Shown piece by piece: positions 54,864 through 64,000 of a stretch of 64,000 nucleotides of DNA; positions within the stretch are counted from its first letter, which is position 1, and every line of letters starts with the position of its first letter. Below the pieces are notes generated by a model. The model was not told where the DNA came from. It saw only the letters and a program-made list of their open reading frames with translations, and made no database searches. This DNA is from Vibrio salinus (GTDB lineage Bacteria; Pseudomonadota; Gammaproteobacteria; Enterobacterales; Vibrionaceae): positions 434,001 through 498,000 of the forward strand of contig NZ_JAJSDZ010000010.1 in the NCBI RefSeq assembly GCF_021272385.1, read 5' to 3'. Made by a program: the position numbers and the translations under genes.

Positions 54864-55671
54864 TTTGGCGATGTCAGGTGAAAATAATCTGCAATGTTCC
54901 TTACGTCCTCTGTTATCGGTGCGTAATCTGACAAAACTGTATGCAGAACAAAAAGGGTTTCAGAACGTGTCTTTTGACCTTTATCCGGGAGAAGTTCTTG
55001 GCATTGTCGGGGAATCCGGTTCCGGTAAAACAACCCTGTTGGAAGCTTTGTCCGGGCGTTGTTGTCCGGATAAGGGAGAGGTTCTGTATCTTAACAATGA
55101 AAATGGGATTGATGATCTGTACCGGATGGCGGAAAGCCAGAGGCGAAGGTTGCAACGTACGGAGTGGGGAATTGTGCACCAGAAGCCGATGGACGGACTG
55201 CGTGCCAGGGTATCAGCCGGGGGGAATATTGGTGAGCGTTTAATGGCGGTCGGAGCCCGGAATTATTCGGCTATCCGGGATACGGCCTCCGGGTGGCTTA
55301 GCGAGGTTGAAATCGGTTATGACCGGATTGACGATATGCCAACGACTTTTTCCGGGGGGATGCAACAGAGATTGCAGATAGCCAGGAATCTGGTGACCCA
55401 TCCCAGACTGATTTTTATGGATGAACCCACCGGTGGACTGGATGTATCGGTTCAGGCCAGATTGCTGGATTTGCTCCGTCATCTGGTCACCGATCTTAAC
55501 CTTGCGGTTGTGATTGTCACTCATGATCTTGCTGTTGCCCGTTTACTTGCTCACCGGCTGATTGTGATGCGCCGCAGCGAAATTGTTGAGAGCGGGTTAA
55601 CAGATCAGGTATTGGATGACCCGCAGCATCCCTACACCCAGTTGTTGGTTTCCTCGGTATTACAAAGTTAA
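54856..55671 (+). CDS. phnK: PhnK, ATP-binding protein of the C-P lyase complex
   Basis: A 271-aa ABC-type ATPase without a permease partner. Walker [10 protein letters not shown], signature [15 protein letters not shown], Walker [13 protein letters not shown] and switch VTHDLAVA are present. It docks on PhnJ in the known complex. The start is ATG 54856 ([11 protein letters not shown]), overlapping the phnJ end; the open frame to 54631 runs inside phnJ. Confidence 0.95.
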   Translation: MSDLAMSGENNLQCSLRPLLSVRNLTKLYAEQKGFQNVSFDLYPGEVLGIVGESGSGKTTLLEALSGRCCPDKGEVLYLNNENGIDDLYRMAESQRRRLQRTEWGIVHQKPMDGLRARVSAGGNIGERLMAVGARNYSAIRDTASGWLSEVEIGYDRIDDMPTTFSGGMQQRLQIARNLVTHPRLIFMDEPTGGLDVSVQARLLDLLRHLVTDLNLAVVIVTHDLAVARLLAHRLIVMRRSEIVESGLTDQVLDDPQHPYTQLLVSSVLQS

Positions 55672-55682
55672 GGATGACAGTC

Positions 55683-57566
55683 ATGAAAACCCTATTAAAA
55701 GTGAGCGGTGTCAGCAAAACATTTATTCTTCATAACCAGAATGGCATGACGTTACCGGTGCTGTCCGGTGAGCAGTTTTCTGTTGAGCTGGGGGAATGTG
55801 TCGTACTGAACGGTCAGTCCGGTTCAGGCAAGTCAACGTTACTCAGAGCTCTGTATGCCAACTACAAGATCGATTCCGGTAGCATTGAAGTTAAGCATCT
55901 GGAACGATGGGTTGATTTAGCCTCAGCATCTGATAGAGAGATCATTGATGTCAGACGTCATACTGTTGGTTGGGTCAGTCAGTTCCTGAGAACCATTCCC
56001 CGGATCAGTGCACTGGAAGTGGTGATGCAGCCATTGTTGGAAAGAGGAGGAAACCCTCAGGAAGCCGAAGCAAAAGCAAAGCAGCTTCTGACCCGGCTGA
56101 ATGTACCGGAAAGTCTTTGGGATCTTGCTCCGGCAACGTTTTCCGGTGGCGAGCAGCAGCGGGTCAATATTGCCCGGGGATTTATTGTCGATTACCCGGT
56201 TCTGTTGCTTGATGAACCGACTGCATCACTGGATGCAACCAACAGTGCTGTTGTGGTCAGTCTGGTGAACGAAGCAAAAGCGCGCGGAACGGCCATTATC
56301 GGTATTTTCCATGATGAAGCCATTCGTAAAGAGGTCGCAGATCGTCTTTACAATGTGGTACAGAAAGACCATAACACGTCTCAAAAGGCTCCTGGACCAG
56401 CCAGCATCAGGATATGTGATTCTGCTGATCCAGTGATAGTGACCAATGTGAATTTGGTGTTGGAAGACGAAGTCGTCCGGGGATCACTGGAATTGCGTGA
56501 CGGTAAGATCGCTGCAATGTCTGACTCTGTCAGCCTTCTCCCCGGAGCGGTCGATGGTGATAATGGTTTTCTGGTGCCCGGGTTGATTGAGATGCACACC
56601 GATAATCTTGAGCAGTATTTTACGCCCAGACCGAAAGTGAAATGGCCGCCTTTTTCTGCAATGAGTGCTCACGATACACAGTTGATTGGTTCTGGTATTA
56701 CCACCGTACTGGATGCAGTGGCTTTGGGGGACTTTCGTGACGGAAGCCGCCGGTCTAATCTGGATACCTTTATTAATACGGTATTAGAAAGCCAGAAAAG
56801 AGGCGTCACACGTACCGAACACCGTTTGCATCTTCGCTGTGAAGTGCCTAATGAAAGCACACTGAGCTTTTTTGAGCGTTACGTCAATTTGCCGCTGGTT
56901 CAGTTGGTTTCAGTGATGGATCATGCACCGGGACAACGTCAGTTTGTTGATCTTGAAAAGTACCGTACTTACTATCAGGGTAAATACAATATGACCGATG
57001 AAGAGATGCGGATTTATGAACAGTCGCAGATCGAACAGTCGGAGCGTTGGTCGGATCACAACCGGCGTGAAATATGCCGTCAGTGTCGGAATCTGAATAT
57101 TCCGATGGCAAGCCATGATGATGCAACGACAGAGCATGTTTTAGAGTCCAAAGCATTTGGTATGGTAATTGCGGAATTTCCGACGACAGAGGAAGCGGCA
57201 CAAAAGTCTCACGAAGTCGGGCTAAATGTGGTGATGGGGGCGCCCAACGTGGTCCGTGGCGGATCGCATTCCGGGAATATTGCTGCTCATAAACTGGCGT
57301 CTTTAGGGGTTCTGGATATTCTCTCTTCGGATTACTTTCCTGCCAGCCTTCTTGATTCGGTTTTTATTCTGGCAGAGGATGAACGAAACAGTTTGGATGT
57401 TGCTCAGTCAGTACAACTGGCAACTCGGAATCCGGCAAGGGCTTTGGGACTCAATGACCGGGGTGTCATTGCTGAAGGGAAAAGAGCCGATTTGGTTCTG
57501 ACTCACAGGGCTGATCAACATCAACTGGTATCAGGCGTGTGGCGGGAAGGTAAAAAGGTATTCTGA
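55683..57566 (+). CDS. phnLM: PhnL-PhnM fusion protein
   Basis: A single continuous 627-aa frame that combines two proteins which are separate in E. coli. The first about 232 residues are PhnL, an ABC ATPase: Walker [10 protein letters not shown], signature [15 protein letters not shown], Walker [29 protein letters not shown] linker of about 20 residues ([16 protein letters not shown]) leads to PhnM (about 250-627), an amidohydrolase: [66 protein letters not shown]. PhnM releases pyrophosphate from ribose triphosphonate. I start at ATG 55683 (AAGGA at 8 nt). No internal stop or frameshift is seen. Confidence 0.93.
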   Translation: MKTLLKVSGVSKTFILHNQNGMTLPVLSGEQFSVELGECVVLNGQSGSGKSTLLRALYANYKIDSGSIEVKHLERWVDLASASDREIIDVRRHTVGWVSQFLRTIPRISALEVVMQPLLERGGNPQEAEAKAKQLLTRLNVPESLWDLAPATFSGGEQQRVNIARGFIVDYPVLLLDEPTASLDATNSAVVVSLVNEAKARGTAIIGIFHDEAIRKEVADRLYNVVQKDHNTSQKAPGPASIRICDSADPVIVTNVNLVLEDEVVRGSLELRDGKIAAMSDSVSLLPGAVDGDNGFLVPGLIEMHTDNLEQYFTPRPKVKWPPFSAMSAHDTQLIGSGITTVLDAVALGDFRDGSRRSNLDTFINTVLESQKRGVTRTEHRLHLRCEVPNESTLSFFERYVNLPLVQLVSVMDHAPGQRQFVDLEKYRTYYQGKYNMTDEEMRIYEQSQIEQSERWSDHNRREICRQCRNLNIPMASHDDATTEHVLESKAFGMVIAEFPTTEEAAQKSHEVGLNVVMGAPNVVRGGSHSGNIAAHKLASLGVLDILSSDYFPASLLDSVFILAEDERNSLDVAQSVQLATRNPARALGLNDRGVIAEGKRADLVLTHRADQHQLVSGVWREGKKVF

Positions 57567-57569
57567 ATT

Positions 57570-58163
57570 ATGTCTTCGTACGATGACCATTCTCAGAAAA
57601 AAACGGGCCGGATCTACTTCATTGTCGGCCCTTCCGGTTCGGGTAAGGACTCGCTTATCAGCGCATTTCGTGAACGGTTTTCCGGGGAACTTGTGGTGGC
57701 TCACCGCTATATTACCCGGCCGTATGATGCCGGAGGTGAGAATCACATTACTCTGAGTGACAAGGAGTTTTCAGTGCGTGATTCGCATAATTTATTTGCC
57801 ATGAGCTGGCAGGCAAACGGGCTGAACTACGGTATTGGTCAGGAGGTGATTCATTGGATGAACAACGGGCTCTGTGTTCTGGTGAACGGCTCGCGTGCGT
57901 ATATGAGCATTGCCAGAAGCCGGTTTGGTGAGCGTTTGATCCCGGTTGTTGTTCAGGTCAGCTCTGAGATACTGGAGTCTCGTTTGGTTGCCCGTGGCAG
58001 AGAAGACAGGAATGCCATTGCCAACCGTCTTAAGAGAGCGGAAGAATACCGGCTGGGGGAAGACATGGCGCAGTATTGTATTGATAACAGCGGTACGATT
58101 GAAGAAAGCGTTGAGCAGTTTATCCGGCTTAGACAGAGTCAGGAACAACGTCGGCATATTTGA
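57570..58163 (+). CDS. phnN: PhnN, ribose 1,5-bisphosphate phosphokinase
   Basis: A 197-aa kinase that converts ribose 1,5-bisphosphate, the end sugar of the C-P lyase route, to PRPP. P-loop GPSGSGKDS and the guanylate-kinase-like fold (VVAHRYITRP, NGLNYGIGQEV, LVNGSRAYM, ILESRLVARGRED) are visible. It begins 3 bp after phnLM and touches phnP. It lets phosphonate carbon-sugar be recycled into nucleotide synthesis. Confidence 0.94.
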   Translation: MSSYDDHSQKKTGRIYFIVGPSGSGKDSLISAFRERFSGELVVAHRYITRPYDAGGENHITLSDKEFSVRDSHNLFAMSWQANGLNYGIGQEVIHWMNNGLCVLVNGSRAYMSIARSRFGERLIPVVVQVSSEILESRLVARGREDRNAIANRLKRAEEYRLGEDMAQYCIDNSGTIEESVEQFIRLRQSQEQRRHI

Positions 58164-58174
58164 TGGGAACTCAC

Positions 58175-58948
58175 ATGAAACTGACTTTTCTCGGGACGGG
58201 CAATAGTGCCATGATTCCTGTTTATGGCTGTGACTGTACGGCCTGTCTGGAGGCGCAGAAAAATCATAAGCTGAGACGGGAAAAGTCTTCCGCTTTCCTT
58301 GAACATAACGGAAAAATTTTATTACTGGATGCGAATGCGCCAGATCTGATGCAGCGCTTCCCTCCCGGTTCTATTGACCGGATTCTGCTGACCCACTATC
58401 ACATGGACCATGTGCAAAGTTTGTTTGATTTAAGATGGGGAATTTCAGAACCGATACGAGTGATTTCTCCGGATGACCCTCAGGGGTGTGATGATTTGTA
58501 TAAGCATCCCGGTATTCTGGATTTTTCCACCCGGGCAGAGCCGTTTCAAACGTTTGACTGGTATGGTATCACCATTACGCCATTGCCACTGAATCACTCC
58601 AGATTGAGCCTCGGCTATGGTTTCGAATATGAAGGCAAGCGATTGGCCTACCTGACGGATACGGTGGGTTTGCCTGAACAGACTATGCAATGGCTGAAAA
58701 ACTTTCCGGTCGACTGGCTTATCATTGACTGCAACTATCCGCCTGAAACTGGTGGTAAAAAGAGAACAAAGAAAAACCATAATGACTTTGGAGATATTCT
58801 GGATATTGACCGCGAATGTCAGCCTGGAAACATTGGGATGACGCATCTGAGCCACGACATGGTATGTTGGGCTGAAGCGAATTCTCAGGTTTTGAGTAAG
58901 CGGCTGAGGTTAATGATAGATGGTGATGTATTATTCTTTTGTGAATGA
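58175..58948 (+). CDS. phnP: PhnP, cyclic ribose phosphate phosphodiesterase
   Basis: A 257-aa metallo-beta-lactamase-fold enzyme that opens 5-phosphoribosyl 1,2-cyclic phosphate made by PhnJ. Metal motif HYHMDHVQS and a distal His (MTHLSHDM) are visible, and the extra structural-zinc cysteines are in YGCDCTACLEA. I prefer ATG 58175 with GGGA at 6 nt; ATG 58163, overlapping the phnN stop (TGATG), is also possible. Last gene of the plus-strand phn operon. Confidence 0.93.
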   Translation: MKLTFLGTGNSAMIPVYGCDCTACLEAQKNHKLRREKSSAFLEHNGKILLLDANAPDLMQRFPPGSIDRILLTHYHMDHVQSLFDLRWGISEPIRVISPDDPQGCDDLYKHPGILDFSTRAEPFQTFDWYGITITPLPLNHSRLSLGYGFEYEGKRLAYLTDTVGLPEQTMQWLKNFPVDWLIIDCNYPPETGGKKRTKKNHNDFGDILDIDRECQPGNIGMTHLSHDMVCWAEANSQVLSKRLRLMIDGDVLFFCE

Positions 58949-59026
58949 GTGGAATCCACGGTCCCGGGTATTATGAACAGTGCCTGAACCTGAAAGAGCA
59001 ATATGTGTCTGTTGTCTGGGAGTAGG

Positions 59027-59075
59027 TTAGTCAGGCTGAGTCATGAATTCAAATCAACCTGACTGATGATTTTTA
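59027..59075 (+). terminator. Probable terminator of the phn operon
   Basis: TTAGTCAGG (59027-59035) pairs with CCTGACTGA (59058-59066) through one G-U pair, followed by TGATTTTTAA. The loop is large and partly self-complementary. It lies between convergent phnP and phnE. Confidence 0.5.
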
Positions 59076-59084
59076 AGACTGAGT

Positions 59085-60017
59085 CTAATGAGGAGATTTA
59101 GAAGTTTCAGACTGATAAAGCGGTACTTCTTCACCAATGATGTACTTCTTACGCAGTATTTCTGACATTTTATCAAGTATAAGAACCAAAACGACCAGTA
59201 TCAGGGTAATAAACATGACAACATCCCAGTTCCAGAGACGCATATTTTCAGCGTAAACCAGACCGATCCCCCCAGCACCGACAAAACCGAGTACCGCCGC
59301 TGAGCGGGTATTGGATTCTATCTGGTATAGTGTCAGAGCCAGAAACTGTGGAAATGACTGGGTAAAGATACCGAACCGGTGCTTCTGTAAGCCGTTTGCT
59401 CCGATTGCACTTAATCCGCGGCTCGGCCGTTTTTCGACCGCATCGTGGCTTTCTGCATAGAGTTTGCCGAGCAGACCGGTATCCTGAACAAAGATAGCCA
59501 TCACACCCGCCAGTGGTCCCATGCCGACGGCCCGGATAAATATCAGACCCCAGATTGCCATATCGATCCCTCTCATAATGTCAAACAACCGGCGTACGAC
59601 GATAGCCAGCAGGTTTAAAACCGGTGTGGACATGACACGTCTGGATGCGAGGAAAGATAACGGCAGTGCCAGCAGGGTAGCTGTCAGCGTACCGGCAAAG
59701 ACAATGCCGAGAGTGATAAGTATCTGTTTGAAATAATAGCCGAAAGGCCACTGACTGACATTTTTCCAGACAAACATCCGCAGGAAATAATCGCCAAGTT
59801 TGTCTAGCCCGCCGATCAGTCTATCCAAAGTCATCCCATTGTATTTAAAGAATAAAATATAATAAAGTAGTATCGCGCTGCTAATGACAATAAGTGAAAT
59901 AATATGGTGCCTTCTGCTGGCATAAATAGCAGAATATTTGGCGTTGTGAGTAAGGGGCGTTTCCGGTAATGATTGTGCTGAAGTTGTACCCGGATTGATA
60001 TTAGACTGATTAAGCAT
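59085..60017 (-). CDS. phnE: PhnE, phosphonate ABC transporter permease (second)
   Basis: A 310-aa membrane protein with about six helices. The permease core (AVVRRLFDIMRGIDMAIWGLIFIRAVGMGPLAGVMAIFVQDTGLLGKLYAESHDAVEKRPSRGLSAIGANGLQKHRFGIFTQSFPQF) holds the EAA-type coupling loop. It overlaps the first phnE by 8 bp, so two different permeases are encoded in tandem and could form a heterodimer. This one has a longer hydrophilic N-terminus. Confidence 0.92.
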   Translation of the reverse strand: MLNQSNINPGTTSAQSLPETPLTHNAKYSAIYASRRHHIISLIVISSAILLYYILFFKYNGMTLDRLIGGLDKLGDYFLRMFVWKNVSQWPFGYYFKQILITLGIVFAGTLTATLLALPLSFLASRRVMSTPVLNLLAIVVRRLFDIMRGIDMAIWGLIFIRAVGMGPLAGVMAIFVQDTGLLGKLYAESHDAVEKRPSRGLSAIGANGLQKHRFGIFTQSFPQFLALTLYQIESNTRSAAVLGFVGAGGIGLVYAENMRLWNWDVVMFITLILVVLVLILDKMSEILRKKYIIGEEVPLYQSETSKSPH

Positions 60018-60879
60018 GATTTGCTCCTTCCAGTAAATAGTGGCGCAGTTTTCCGGAAAAATAATCCAGGACAGAAATAACGATAATAATTTGCAGAAGA
60101 ACGATGCTGACCTGATCGAAATGATCTAACTTAATTGAAGTCATCAGTTCCTGACCAATACCCCCGGCACCGACCAGTCCCAGAATTGTTGACTGGCGGA
60201 AATTGATTTCCAGTCTCATAAAAGTATAAGACAGAAAGGTGGGTGCAACCTGAGGCCATAATCCGTAGCGCATCCTTTCTATCCGGGATGCACCGAGAGC
60301 CCGTAGCCCCCTTACCGGTTTGTCTGAGGTAACTTCAACACTTTCGTAAAACAGTTTAGTCTGAGACCCGAAACTGTGAAGAAACAAAGCAAAAAACCCC
60401 GGTATCGGTCCAATGCCGAATGCCATAACAAACATGACAGCCCAGGCCAGTTCCGGCATCGTGCGACAGAATGCGGCAATGCTTCTCAAGGAGTAACGGA
60501 AAACAGGATGGGTCAGAGTATTACCTGCAGCCGGGAAAGCAGCAAGGGCAGCAATAAAGCTGGACAAAAGCGTTGCTGCGATGGCGACCGCAATGGTTTG
60601 ACCCAATAGAGGTAACTGAATGTGGAGACGGTATCCCCAGTAAGCCAGTGATCCTTTTGTATGTCCGTTAGCCAGAAGCTGTGGCCAGTGTAGAACTGGC
60701 ATTATTTCATCAATATAGTCAAACAGATGAGGGAAACCTTGCCAAACGACAGACCAACTGAATTCAGAAACGTAACCGGAATAAAGATACACGATTAAAA
60801 TACCACCAGACCACAGCAGGCTTTCCCGTTTTTGTCGTTGACGGACGTTCTGATAATACTCGGCAAATGATTGTGACAT
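60010..60879 (-). CDS. phnE: PhnE, phosphonate ABC transporter permease (first)
   Basis: A 289-aa membrane protein of the PhnE/PtxC family: SIAAFCRTMPELAWAVMFVMAFGIGPIPGFFALFLHSFGSQTKLFYESVEVTSDKPVRGLRALGASRIERMRYGLWPQVAPTF contains the coupling loop. Only about the core is shared with the second permease, and the ends differ. It follows phnD by 22 bp. Confidence 0.92.
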   Translation of the reverse strand: MSQSFAEYYQNVRQRQKRESLLWSGGILIVYLYSGYVSEFSWSVVWQGFPHLFDYIDEIMPVLHWPQLLANGHTKGSLAYWGYRLHIQLPLLGQTIAVAIAATLLSSFIAALAAFPAAGNTLTHPVFRYSLRSIAAFCRTMPELAWAVMFVMAFGIGPIPGFFALFLHSFGSQTKLFYESVEVTSDKPVRGLRALGASRIERMRYGLWPQVAPTFLSYTFMRLEINFRQSTILGLVGAGGIGQELMTSIKLDHFDQVSIVLLQIIIVISVLDYFSGKLRHYLLEGANHA

Positions 60880-60901
60880 GGGTTTCCCTTTTTAGTTTTC
60901 T

Positions 60902-61831
60902 TTAACGATCGCCGTTCATGAGTTCGCGTTTTAGTTCAACAATATTGGCGTAATCTTTTTCTGTTGCCGGTGTGATATGTTGTTCGCCTCCGACCGCTTT
61001 CACCCAACATTCATGGTGATTTTTATCCAGATCCCTGATTGCTTTTATCAGTTTGGCTTTAAACCCGGATGGCAAGTCGTGGCGTACCAGAATTGGCCCA
61101 TTTGGGATCAGAGGAGAATGCCAGATAATACGAATTTTTTTCATCAAGTCCGGATGATCCATGCGCATCAGACGGCCAAATGCTCCGGCACTGTAGCCTT
61201 TGTTATAATCCCCTACCATAGAGGTCCAGGTAACGGCTCCGTCGAATTGTCCGTTTAATACACCCAGAATGTCTTGTTCATGGCCGCCGGAAAAAGTGGT
61301 AGAACTGAAGAAGTGGTTATAGTCACTGTCTTTACTGCCACCGAATTTCTTTTTGAATTCATGGTTAGGAATCAGAAAACCGGAGGTGGAATCGGGGTCG
61401 GCAAAGCCGAAAGAGTGACCTTTTAAATCGGTCAGTTTTTGGTATGGGCTGTCAGCACGGACAACCACCACGGAGTGGTAACCTTTAGATTCGTCATGGT
61501 CGTCAGTCAGAATCCCCATCACATCAACTGCTTTAGGATTGCGAATATAAACGGAAGCGTATGCGGATGGAGACATGCTCAGAACCATGTCGATTTTACC
61601 ACCAACCAGACCTTGAATAACGCCTGAGTAGTCAGAAGAATTACGCAGTTTTGTATCGACACTTAATGTTTTATCAAAATAAGATTTGACGCACATGTTA
61701 TCGCCAATCTGTTGAGTGGCATTCTGTCCGCCCAGAATTCCTAAATTTAACTCGCGAACTGAAGCCGAGCTGACGGTACTGTGTGCCATAATAAGAGTCC
61801 CGAGCAACAGAGAAGCAAAAGAACGTTTCAT
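60902..61831 (-). CDS. phnD: PhnD, phosphonate-binding periplasmic protein
   Basis: A 309-aa secreted binding protein. Signal peptide MKRSFASLLLGTLIMAHSTVSSA, then the PhnD pattern: LNLGILGGQNATQQIGDN, GLVGGKIDMVLSMSPSAYASVYIRNPKAVDVMG, LKGHSFGFADPDSTSGFLIPNHEFKKKFG. The ATG at 61831 has AAGGA upstream; the frame continues to 61861. It binds phosphonates such as 2-aminoethylphosphonate and delivers them to PhnE/PhnC. Confidence 0.93.
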   Translation of the reverse strand: MKRSFASLLLGTLIMAHSTVSSASVRELNLGILGGQNATQQIGDNMCVKSYFDKTLSVDTKLRNSSDYSGVIQGLVGGKIDMVLSMSPSAYASVYIRNPKAVDVMGILTDDHDESKGYHSVVVVRADSPYQKLTDLKGHSFGFADPDSTSGFLIPNHEFKKKFGGSKDSDYNHFFSSTTFSGGHEQDILGVLNGQFDGAVTWTSMVGDYNKGYSAGAFGRLMRMDHPDLMKKIRIIWHSPLIPNGPILVRHDLPSGFKAKLIKAIRDLDKNHHECWVKAVGGEQHITPATEKDYANIVELKRELMNGDR

Positions 61832-61871
61832 AAACTGTTTTCCTTGTTTGTTAAATATCAATGCCTGTTGA

Positions 61872-62666
61872 TTAAGCGGCTGTTGGTTGTTGTGTGTAGA
61901 TTCGTTGTTGTACCGAGTCGTCTAAACCGTCGGGAGAACCATCATAGACGATCTGCCCTTCGGCAATACCAATAACTCTTGAGCAATATTGTTTTACTAA
62001 TTCAATAGAATGCAGGTTAATCATTACTGCGATATTCTGTTGGCTGATTTCTTTCAGAGCGGACATAACACGATGAGTATTTTTGGGGTCAAGTGAAGCA
62101 ACCGGCTCATCCGCAAGAAGAATTTTAGGGTTTTGCATCAGTGCTCTGGCAATCGCGACTCGCTGACATTGACCACCGGAAAGATTTTCTGCCCGTTGTA
62201 AAGCGTGATTGATGAGACCTGTCCATTCGAGAAGTTCTATTGCTTTTGCAACATCGTTTTTGGGAAATAGTTTAAGCATTGAGCGAATGGTTCCGGTTTC
62301 ACTCAAGCGTCCCAGCAGAACATTGGTAATCACATCCAGCCTGGGAACCAGACAGAAGTCCTGAAAAATCATGCCGCAGACAGCCCGCCACTGGCGTAGG
62401 TCTTTACCTGATAATTGATGTACCTGTTTGGCGTCGGGATCATCAGGAAAACCGATTATTTCACCCGAAGTGGTTTCAACGGTACCATTGAGCATATGAA
62501 GTAAGGTCGATTTTCCTGCCCCTGAACGTCCGACAATTGCAACCAACTCTCCGGCATGCAGGTCAAACCGGAGACCTTTGATGACCTCTTGTCTATGCCC
62601 GTAAGCTTTTCTTAAATTGATAACCGATAAAACTTTTTTAGTTTGAGAAGGACAATGTTCAGCCAC
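61872..62666 (-). CDS. phnC: PhnC, phosphonate ABC transporter ATPase
   Basis: A 264-aa ATPase. Walker [10 protein letters not shown], signature [15 protein letters not shown], Walker [13 protein letters not shown] and switch [10 protein letters not shown] match PhnC. First gene of the minus-strand importer operon phnC-phnD-phnE-phnE, which faces the C-P lyase operon. A Pho-box-like site lies 56 bp upstream. Confidence 0.94.
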   Translation of the reverse strand: MAEHCPSQTKKVLSVINLRKAYGHRQEVIKGLRFDLHAGELVAIVGRSGAGKSTLLHMLNGTVETTSGEIIGFPDDPDAKQVHQLSGKDLRQWRAVCGMIFQDFCLVPRLDVITNVLLGRLSETGTIRSMLKLFPKNDVAKAIELLEWTGLINHALQRAENLSGGQCQRVAIARALMQNPKILLADEPVASLDPKNTHRVMSALKEISQQNIAVMINLHSIELVKQYCSRVIGIAEGQIVYDGSPDGLDDSVQQRIYTQQPTAA

Positions 62667-62721
62667 GGGTGTCTCTCCGATATTGAATAATTTTGACAGT
62701 CGATTATCTCAACAAATGCAT

Positions 62722-62739
62722 TTTACAAATATGTGACAG
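62722..62739 (-). promoter_or_regulatory. Pho-box-like site before phnC
   Basis: On the minus strand CTGTCAC-ATAT-TTGTAAA matches the Pho box (first half 6/7, second 4/7). A GATAAT -10-like box begins 13 bp downstream. PhoB control of phosphonate uptake is usual. No gene is seen between here and the tetR stop. Confidence 0.55.
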
Positions 62740-62921
62740 AAAAGTGATGATATTGATATGTGCGTTAACTTTTTGTTTTTTAAATAAAAGAAAATTTTTG
62801 ATTTTTATGGGTGACTGATTGGATATTATCTAGGTGAATGACACTTGTTTTGGATCTGGTTGCTTGTCTGTTTGTTCTGGCAAAGCCTTAAGGATATGCT
62901 TATTTTCTGGAAACATTATTG

Positions 62922-63566
62922 TCAGGAAGAGCGTATATTTATGCCAAGCTCCTCCAGATACGCGGTCAGCATTGAGGCAATGTGCTTTGAGAATTCTTGC
63001 ATTTCAATAGGGGATCTAGGTTGTGAAGAATAACTTTTTCCAACCGAGCCCAGCGTTGTTATGATGACATCATTGATCATTTGGCTGTCACTTTCTGGGA
63101 TGTCAGGAGCCAATTCTTTGAGAAATTTCAGTGAAATTTGCTCAGAAGATTGTTTGGCTTTTTTTGCTTCCGGTGAATTTCGGTATAGTGGCGCGGCATC
63201 ATGCAGTGCAGTTCTTATATCAGACTCTTCGCATTCAGAGTGAATAAATGAATAAACCAACTTATTCAGTCTATCCGCATGTGACAGAGAATGGTCTTCC
63301 AGAATTCGTTGTAGAAGATTGGAAGTTTCCTGCCATTCATCAGACTGAAGCTGAAATAGAATAGCCGCTTTGTTCGGGAAGTACTGGTAAAGTGAGCCGA
63401 CACTAACGCCGGCTCTTTCTGCCACTCTGGCTGTCGTAAAACGACGGATACCTTCACTTTTTAGTATCTGAATGGCAGCTTCCAGAATTGATGCAACCAA
63501 CTCGGATGACCGGGATTGTTGAGGTGTTTTTCTTGATGTTAGTGCCGGGGATTGGGGTTTATTCAT
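62922..63566 (-). CDS. TetR/AcrR-family transcriptional regulator
   Basis: A 214-aa regulator with an N-terminal TetR helix-turn-helix (ILEAAIQILKSEGIRRFTTARVAERAGVSVGSLYQYFPNKAAIL) and a helical C-terminal ligand domain (about 80-214) of the kind found in C-terminal TetR subfamily proteins. It is transcribed in the same direction as phnC but the 255-bp gap suggests a separate unit. A partner gene is not obvious; the target may be itself or a gene outside the window. Confidence 0.9.
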   Translation of the reverse strand: MNKPQSPALTSRKTPQQSRSSELVASILEAAIQILKSEGIRRFTTARVAERAGVSVGSLYQYFPNKAAILFQLQSDEWQETSNLLQRILEDHSLSHADRLNKLVYSFIHSECEESDIRTALHDAAPLYRNSPEAKKAKQSSEQISLKFLKELAPDIPESDSQMINDVIITTLGSVGKSYSSQPRSPIEMQEFSKHIASMLTAYLEELGINIRSS

Positions 63567-63624
63567 GCTCGTGATTCCTTAATCGAGAATGGTGGTTGAA
63601 TTCACCGGCAGTGAATATGAGTGG

Positions 63625-64000
63625 TTATTTACGGTAATCAGAGACATTAATTTCCCATTTCTTTAATTTATTGTACAAACAGTTTCTTGATATCTGAAGT
63701 GTCTCTGAAGTCTTACGGATGTTTCCATTGTTTTCAGTTAGTAGTTGTATAATGTATGTTTTTTCGTTGCCTTCCAGACTGACAGAACCTGAACGAACAG
63801 CCCTTGTTTCTGACTGACGGTTTTTACTTTTGTTCACCAGGATATCATTTGCATGATAAATACCGTCACTGTCAGTTTGTTTTATGGTTTCTTTCTGCAG
63901 AAATTCTTCAGGCAGATCTGAGATATCAACTTTTAGCCCTGAGTTCAGATTGATCAGCCTCTCGATGATATTTTCCAGTTCACGAATATTACCTGGCCAG
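63625..64000 (-). CDS. Sigma-54-dependent transcriptional activator, C-terminal part
   Basis: Partial gene cut by the window edge. Reading the minus strand from 63999 gives WPGNIRELENIIERLI, the end of the sigma-54 AAA+ domain, then a linker and a Fis-type helix-turn-helix (YIIQLLTENNGNIRKTSETLQISRNCLYNKLKKW). About 125 residues are visible. A GTG at 63837 is internal and not the start. The N-terminal sensor domain lies outside, so the signal cannot be told. It ends 58 bp upstream of tetR on the same strand. Confidence 0.88.
   Translation of the reverse strand, partial: WPGNIRELENIIERLINLNSGLKVDISDLPEEFLQKETIKQTDSDGIYHANDILVNKSKNRQSETRAVRSGSVSLEGNEKTYIIQLLTENNGNIRKTSETLQISRNCLYNKLKKWEINVSDYRK

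Noticed and set aside
50884..62666. phn region as a mobile island
   Set aside because: Composition is slightly GC-richer, but no integrase, transposase, tRNA or flanking repeat was found.
63625..63837. 70-aa stand-alone Fis-like protein
   Set aside because: The same frame continues to the window edge with the sigma-54 AAA+ motif WPGNIRELEN, so this is the end of a larger gene.

Overview
The window reads as a chromosomal segment of a marine gammaproteobacterium, most likely Vibrionaceae. This rests on several gene-family markers: a DUF3820 protein, a DUF3299 secreted protein, the Bat/MoxR aerotolerance operon, an NrtR regulator divergent from pncB, and LdhA and GMP reductase sequences close to the gamma-proteobacterial enzymes. 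I recall several homologues being on chromosome II of Vibrio cholerae, so a secondary chromosome is plausible, but that is memory and not something the sequence proves. No rRNA, tRNA, CRISPR array, insertion sequence or integrase was recognised.

Layout. 1-9.3 kb is housekeeping: a PfkB sugar kinase, pncB with divergent nrtR, a DMT exporter, an ABM monooxygenase, alkaline phosphatase, DUF3299 and DUF3820 proteins and a membrane diguanylate cyclase. 9.3-16.6 kb holds an L,D-transpeptidase and a six-gene Bat operon (MoxR, DUF58, DUF4381, BatA, a BatB/BatC fusion with long in-frame hexamer repeats, BatD). 16.8-28 kb holds a probable small RNA, pepT, a split PAS/MCP-CZB chemoreceptor, a cold-shock gene with a long leader, a REC-CheC regulator with a PAS protein, nnr, ldhA, a small porin-like protein and guaC with an unusual two-hairpin leader. 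27.8-41.1 kb is a catabolic region: a seven-gene operon for a polyamine-type ABC importer and a three-subunit FAD/[2Fe-2S] amino acid dehydrogenase, divergent from iclR; then a permease, an ALDH7-type semialdehyde dehydrogenase, a LysR regulator and an aminotransferase. Together these suggest breakdown of a lysine-, pipecolate- or opine-like compound to aminoadipate. A decayed DUF2817 gene follows.

41.4-50.7 kb is a signalling block: EAL-HDOD protein, PilJ-type chemoreceptor, SpoIIE-type response regulator with a STAS partner, and two facing blue-light modules. One is GGDEF(degenerate)-EAL plus BLUF on the minus strand; the other is active GGDEF plus BLUF on the plus strand. They share one AT-rich divergent intergenic region. 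The enzyme motifs predict opposite effects on c-di-GMP, and this is the best candidate here for an undescribed system.

51.1-62.7 kb is a complete carbon-phosphorus lyase system: phnFGHIJK, a fused phnL-phnM, phnN and phnP on the plus strand, facing phnC-phnD-phnE-phnE on the minus strand. Two copies of a palindromic operator lie ahead of phnF, and Pho-box-like sites precede both units. The window ends with a TetR regulator and the C-terminus of a sigma-54 activator.
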